A DNA stretch of 30,388 bases from Elysia marginata. Its lineage: Eukaryota; Mollusca; Gastropoda; Plakobranchidae. Below, in pieces: positions 24,990-30,388 of this stretch (within the stretch, counting starts at the first letter, position 1; the number at the start of each line of letters is the position of its first letter). The DNA is taken from contig BMAT01003620.1 in NCBI GenBank assembly GCA_019649035.1, positions 955,582 to 985,969 of the forward strand, in the 5' to 3' direction. The notes beneath the pieces are model-generated. The model made no database searches, was not told where the DNA came from, and saw only the letters and a program-made list of their open reading frames with translations. A program made the position numbers and the translations under genes.

Positions 24990-25135
24990 CCCATTTAGCA
25001 CGGGCTGCAACAAAGGTCTTCTAAAACATTCTGCCATGTGCCGTCTCTTTTAGTTTTTCCATGTCTTTTTGCAGTTATATCACTCAGCCTCTGTTTCCTT
25101 CTTCACGTTATACTTAGCCTCCCTCTGGCTCTGCA
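24990..25135 (-). pseudogene. LINE ORF2 C-terminal remnant
   Basis: Minus-strand frame from about 25130 reads RARGRLSIT, a TGA where Trp is expected, then RRKQRLSD and later RDGTWQNVLEDLCCSPC followed by a stop. This resembles the tail of many LINE ORF2 proteins ('RGRP..TWRR', then 'DR..WR..V..LC'). The TGA in place of TGG fits decay. Identification is from remembered consensus only. Confidence 0.42.
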
Positions 25136-25670
25136 GCCCTAGAGGTTCCATGGAATGCTATGTTATGTTTGTTACACACTGCTTTGGTTTCCCTCTATAA
25201 TGTTATACATACTGTTATCATGAATTCTAACCACATCCGCATGCATATCCAGTGATGTATCCAATTAAGAATACAGAGCGTGCCTGTTATCACAGGGATG
25301 CAAGTTTTCCGATTTTTAGCAGTTTTCTTGAGCTACAAAAGCAGGATAATTAAAAAAGAAAATCTCCAAATTCAAACACTTTTTTTGAGTTGAATAGCTG
25401 TGTAGGCACTTGTACTGAGTTGTGTTTATAAATCTTTTTAATTTGGTCCATCAAAAGTTCTATAAGAGGACCTATAGAGTAAAATTTTCCTGCTTTAAGA
25501 GCATAAGCCGCTTGCATCCCTGTTATCAACTCATCATCAACTCATGATGCACTTACCCTTCATTTCTTTGACAATATTGTCTTTAAAAAAATAGCTTTGG
25601 TGTATTTTAGATAATCTGCCCACATCTTTTATACTCTTCTGGCTTTATTGGTCTAGACGTAACACGCACC

Positions 25671-26600
25671 TCAGATGTGAAAAAACAGTCCATGAACTCC
25701 AGTGTAATCAGTAGAACCTCCTTCAAGCTGAACAACAGCTCTAACTCTTTTATGCCATTTTGCGATTGACTTTCTCACTTCCTCAATAGTTATTTGTCTC
25801 CAGCATCCTTTGTTTTTGCTTTCAGTTCATTTTCAGTGAAGGGAAATGACCGTCCCATGTAGACCTCAGCATTCGAGTCCCATATTGCATAGTCCATGAT
25901 CCACCGGATTAAAATCTTGAGATTGTGGTGGCCAGTCATCTTTGACTATGGAATCGACCCCTTGATCTATGAGAAACTTTGGGTTGCACGACTTGTGTGC
26001 GCACCGTCTTGTTTCATAATAAAGTCACCTTTAGGTTAAAGTTTGTGACATGAGTGAAGGAGTTTTTTTTCTAATTCAGAGGTATGTACTTCTTTGAATT
26101 GACCTTCAAAGTTTTCATATTCAGGAAAATTATCTCGGTTTTGCCATTCCAGCACATGCCAGCAGAAGTCATGACTTTCTGTGAAAACTGATTCGTTTCG
26201 TGGTAAATTCATAGCAGAGGGATGTCCAACTTCTATCTTCCCTGGCCAATGTCATTTTTTTTCTATTTTTGGCAATCTCTAGAGTAAAGTCTTATTTATT
26301 TATGAAGATAATTTGCTTGACCTCTTCATTGCTAAATCTGTTCAGAAAGCGCCATTTCTTCTTTACACTTTCCGTTTTTCTGCTAGTCTAAATTTGTTTG
26401 TCTTCCTTTAACTTCAGATCGCTTATCATTCTTTGTACAGTTCGCTAGCTTTGTACTCTCAGGGATTGCTATACAGCTTTGGTACGGAGGTCAATGTGTG
26501 GTTTTCTTTAGTTTTGGTAACTTTTTAAAAACCTCTGTCGTTTCCTTATTTATCAATTGATTTTGTTGAGTGTCCAGCTGTTACTAAAAAGCGATCTCCA
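25671..26600 (-). pseudogene. Broken mariner/Tc1-type transposase
   Basis: On the minus strand, pieces of a DDE transposase appear in the right order with frameshifts and stops between them. From the N-terminal side: RTVQRMISDLKLK (about 26390-26440, second helix-turn-helix region), FTLEIAKNR, VMTSAGMCWNGKTEI (about 26130-26175), KQDGAHTS with a catalytic-type Asp (about 25990-26020), DWPPQSQDFNPVDHG with the last acidic residue (about 25905-25950), and KSIAKWHKRVRAVVQLEGG before a stop at 25671-25673. Terminal inverted repeats were not identified. Not functional. Confidence 0.78.
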
Positions 26601-26730
26601 TCACATGGCTTGAGGAGGTTGATCAGGTATGAGAGGTTGAATATAGAAGTTTTGACTGAGATTTGGACACTGAGTTCTTGTCTGACTAGGATTATATTGG
26701 CGAAGAAAAAAGAAAGTTACAATCACATAT

Positions 26731-26825
26731 TAGAGACCGTTGCGCGCGGATGACTATAACAAATGAGGTAATAACACCCTTAGGTAACACGGGTTTTGCA
26801 GCAGACGCCATCAGCCATCTTGGAT
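26731..26825. repeat. Dispersed repeat, copy at 26.7 kb
   Basis: AGAGACCGTTGCGCGCGGAT, then GACTATAAC, GTAATAACACCCTTAGG, TTTTGCAGCAGACG and ATCAGCCATCTTGG, related to copies near 19302-19500 and 19720-19795. Confidence 0.45.
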
Positions 26826-29800
26826 TCCCCTCTGTAAACTGCATTTTTTTCTACATTTTTTTTGCCCTCCTCGAGGCGTAAACAATTAAGTATTGATTCC
26901 AGGTAGTATTCTATGTTGATATTTTTTTTCTGTTCCGGTTAATATCGATTGCTGTTTTAATGCCGAAATAATTTTGTTTAGTTGTGTATGCACAAACTTG
27001 TCTATTTAATTAAAGTTTATTTAGTACAAACCATTATTTTGTGTATTTTCCGTCCTAAGTTTAAATTTACATATGATTAACTTACTTTTATTATCATCCG
27101 AGCCACCCTATAGGTGAGCCATATTTTTTTAAAGTAGAACATCTTTGAAAAAGCATCAGCCTGCCCTAACACTTTACTTTTTTGTTAGCATTGTCTTATT
27201 ACAGCATTATGTATATATTTTGAATCTTTTATGATTCCTATGCTAACCTGAACAAATTCTGACTTCGGCGCTGCACACAATATTTTGCTTAAAACAATAG
27301 GTTATTGACCACTTAGGGAAACCCCCCTAAACTCTCGGCTGTTGGGAATGCAATTAGAGTGCCAAGTTATCGTTCTTGCCCGCGAACATTTGGCTTTAAA
27401 GACGAAATTTTTCAAAAGGAACTATAATATGCGCTCTAACATCATTCCTAATTTCATTTTTTTAAAATGAAAAATAACACATAAGATAAGGAAAACAAGT
27501 AACTACTGAAAATGTCAAAACAAGGAGAAAGTCATTCTATGTTTAACGACTTTGGTCGGTACTTGGAAAAGTAAAAACTATTTATTATTAATTTAATGTG
27601 TTTGATATCGCTCGGATAATATTGGAACCAACACAGAGTATACTTTTAAGCGACCATGGAATGACTGGCATTAGAAGAAATAAGTTAACTATGCTCGGAT
27701 TAAATGTCATGACATCACATGTAAGCTAGAACGTCACGGCTCGGTGATTTTTCACATTTCTAAGATTTCTAAATTGTTTCTTTTGACAACTTGTCATGCG
27801 CACCTTTTGACAGTTGAACCCGTCTCATTTGAATCGTATGCTCTTGTATTGTGATTTGAAAATCATAAGGAATATTTGAAAACCTAAAGGAATCTTAATG
27901 TCATGATGTTCTCAATTCTCATTATTTTTGTTTTGGAGCGATAAGGGTATGCTTGTATAGTTTGTTCTGAACGATTAACTTCAAAACTTTAACTAAACTT
28001 AATTATATACAATACGTATATTTTTTTTGGTTTGTAAACAACTTGAATAATCTATGCTTTTGGCCATTGAGAAAAAAAGTGAGCCTACACGCAAAATGAT
28101 CGATATAAAAAATAAACCGGAGAGAGAAAGACAGACAAACGAACCGTAAGGCAGCGTTATTAGCATCGCACGTTTTTAAACTGCCGAGGGTAAAAAGCTG
28201 TTGAGTTTTGATGTGGTCAATAAATTTTGTCTCCTCGCTTGTGGCCCCAGGTTGTGATTTAAATTCATTCGAACCTAAATGTAGGTTACTATACAAAATA
28301 ATCGAATGCCACCAGTAACAAATCGTTGCCGCAGTGCAATTTAAAAATTAGTTACTCTACTCGCTTTTACCCCCATCCCGCCGCTGAATATAAGTTCCAG
28401 CATGATGACAAGATTGTGGACACTCAAGTTGTTCTATTACAAAAACAATTTTACATAAACGTTGTTATCCAGGAAGATTTTCCCGAGGGGCGAATACAAA
28501 AACCTTTCTCTTATAAAACGCAAAAAAGTTTTTTTTAATCCCCTTCGTCACCCAGGGCAAGGGCATTCTGTGACTGGTGTGTATGTTTTTTTTCTGTGTC
28601 TGACCGAGCTGTTTAGCCAAGCATGGCCGGTGGTTTCATCATCACAACAGACCACTGGTCAACACGCATGCCGGGCATGTTCAAGGCTAATCCCACACTG
28701 GATTACCAGGGGCTAGACCATTGTATTGTTTTTTTTTTATTTCCCTTTCCTTTTTTTTTCAGTCCGTCAAAGGTTACATTCTATACCAAGATAGAAGGCT
28801 GTGGGCTGCATGATTGTATTGAATGTGTTGGGTTTTTTTTCTCGTCCGCTTTGCACGCCTTGTGACTTTCGTAGAAAGTCTTAAACCAGAAGTCGAATTG
28901 TATTCCGAGATAATCGCCAACTTTTTTTTTTTACATTTAGCCAATAGTGACCATTTTGAAAGCCTGCCAAGAACTGTTTTTACATCCAGTGGCCCATCCC
29001 ATGAATTCAGTGAGAAAGAAAAAAGAAGAAGTTAGGTACAGCCTATACACCCTCATTCCTCCCCTCACACCCCCTCGCTCTCCAGCAAACAGATACTAAA
29101 CCTATTTTGGAAACTTTTCTATTTATCCTTACAGACAACTTGCCCCTTCTACGAATGGCGAAAAGGAAGTTTAATGAAACCTACAGATAATCATGCCCAT
29201 TCTAAAAACTCATACTTAGGGCACAAAAGATAAAAAAAAAACCGAGCCTAAATCAGGTTGTGATACAAACCCTGTAAAAATGTTGATGCATTAACTATAA
29301 CTTCTACGTGCCAAGTATAACTAGAGTTTCCTCTCTGTCTTATTTTTTATGCTCCAGAATGCTGCATAATAAAGCGTATGCTCCGGATCTATGCATAATA
29401 AAGCGTAAATTTTTAAGTTCCACTTTGTCAAATTTTAAATATTAGCTGTTTAAGTCTATGCCCTAGAACGAGAATTTCCAAGAAAATGTGAACTAATAAA
29501 ATGTGTACATTTTATAGTTTTGCCAACGCACCCTTCTAAAAACGAAAACTTTTGTTGAACACACCGTGTAGCTCTTATAATGGCTAGCCTTCAACCGATT
29601 CAGATTTTTAATGTAAAAAAGGATTTCAAACATATCTTTACTTTTATTTGATATAAAAATGTGCCTATTTAAATGTGTAGAGACTTCTGTCTTTAAAACA
29701 TAATCTTTTGAAGTTCTTGGTTTTCTTGCACCAGAAAAGGAAATGTTGACTGTTAAGACCTTAGCTCCATTATAATGAGATTGCAGCATGTCTCTTTTTA

Positions 29801-30388
29801 ATTTTTGACTCATGATAATTTTTTTTGCAGTTATAATCATATTTTTGTAATTATTTATCCGCCAACCTCTCAAAACGTATCAAAACCCTAATCAAATGTA
29901 TTTTTTTTTCTTCGATAGATATTCTGCTAGTTAACCCTACGGCCAGTTTTAACAGCACATTTAGTAATAGTAGCAAATTAGGACACATTGCATCTTTATT
30001 TTTGTTTTCGTCCTTCGATCGAGTAAATCTTGAAATTTCTTCATTTGGCCATTTTTATTCAAAGCCAGAAATGTTGCCCTATTTCCGTTACTTCCAACCC
30101 TAGCCCCACACCCTCCTCTCGCAAATGAATTACCCCTTCGTCGACATTCCACGTACCGGATCATTATACGTGTTGTTAAAAAAGGAAAAAATCTTTTATG
30201 GTCTCCTCAAGCAGCAAATAATAACACGTTTTACATTTGTCAGGCATGTCTTCTATCAACAGTTCTTGGCAGCTTTTCAAAGGGCAATCTAACTTTTGAT
30301 CGTATAGTTAATATCTTTATATTTTTATCAGCGTTGCCAGAATCACCGTGTCACATGAACAACACTGCCATCCTTTTCTCCTCCTCCT
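26826..30388. other. Intergenic sequence to the window end
   Basis: AT-rich. No gene, RNA gene or transposon recognised. Open frames at 28003-28296, 28326-29035 and 29493-29873 lack domain resemblance, and poly-T and poly-A runs break up their context. Confidence 0.5.
29349..29406. repeat. 29-bp tandem duplication containing AATAAA
   Basis: Two units, each starting ATGCTCC and ending GCATAATAAAGCGT, with a few differences in the middle. Each carries an AATAAA word. Confidence 0.85.

Noticed and set aside
28326-29035. Overlapping + strand frames, including one starting MAGGFIITTDHW
   Set aside because: They overlap in different frames, run into poly-T and Phe strings, and resemble no family.
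29493-29873. 126-codon minus-strand open frame
   Set aside because: Lys/Asn/Ile-rich, AT-driven composition, no domain recognised, no supporting splice or promoter signals.
30332-30388. Acceptor-like TTTTTATCAG followed by an open frame to the window end containing MNNTAILFSSSS
   Set aside because: It is truncated by the window edge; too little sequence to support an exon.

Overview
This is a window of animal nuclear DNA. It is AT-rich, with long GT-AG introns, simple repeats, transposon fossils and one assembly gap. Its one clearly recognisable gene is on the + strand: bifunctional 3'-phosphoadenosine 5'-phosphosulfate synthase (PAPSS), an APS kinase fused to an ATP sulfurylase, the arrangement usual in animals. 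Large repeat-filled introns, CR1-like LINE and mariner-type relics and abundant AGATCT/TCTAGA tracts suggest an invertebrate, and a mollusc is my best guess. That guess is an inference; nothing in the window settles the species.

Layout. Bases 1-1936 are probably the end of the first intron, with (CT)n and (GT)n tracts and a triplicated 43-bp unit running into the splice acceptor. Bases 1937-15544 hold twelve PAPSS exons that join in a consistent frame for 602 codons plus TAA. By comparison with human PAPSS1, only about 20 N-terminal residues are missing; they would lie on an exon I could not find here. The introns contain a tandem ~134-bp repeat, a short palindromic element flanked by TTAA, and a ~1-kb TA-flanked element with pogo/Tigger-type ends. 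A 547-base run of N sits inside the last element. Bases 15545 to about 18470 look like a long 3' UTR with several AATAAA signals.

Bases 18471-30388 are mostly non-coding. I can read in them a decayed CR1-like LINE on the minus strand (about 19960-20710), the tail of a second LINE-like ORF (about 24990-25135) and a broken mariner/Tc1-type transposase on the minus strand (about 25671-26600). There are also a cluster of AGATCTAGA-type palindromes (22930-23660), a small dispersed repeat family, and one orphan candidate exon (24101-24159) that may belong to a neighbouring gene.

Function. PAPSS makes PAPS, the sulfate donor used by sulfotransferases, in two steps: ATP plus sulfate gives APS (C-terminal sulfurylase domain), and APS plus ATP gives PAPS (N-terminal kinase domain). 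The diagnostic motifs of both domains are intact. I found no operon, CRISPR array, tRNA, rRNA or clearly new biological system. The most unusual items are the repeat structures and the orphan exon.
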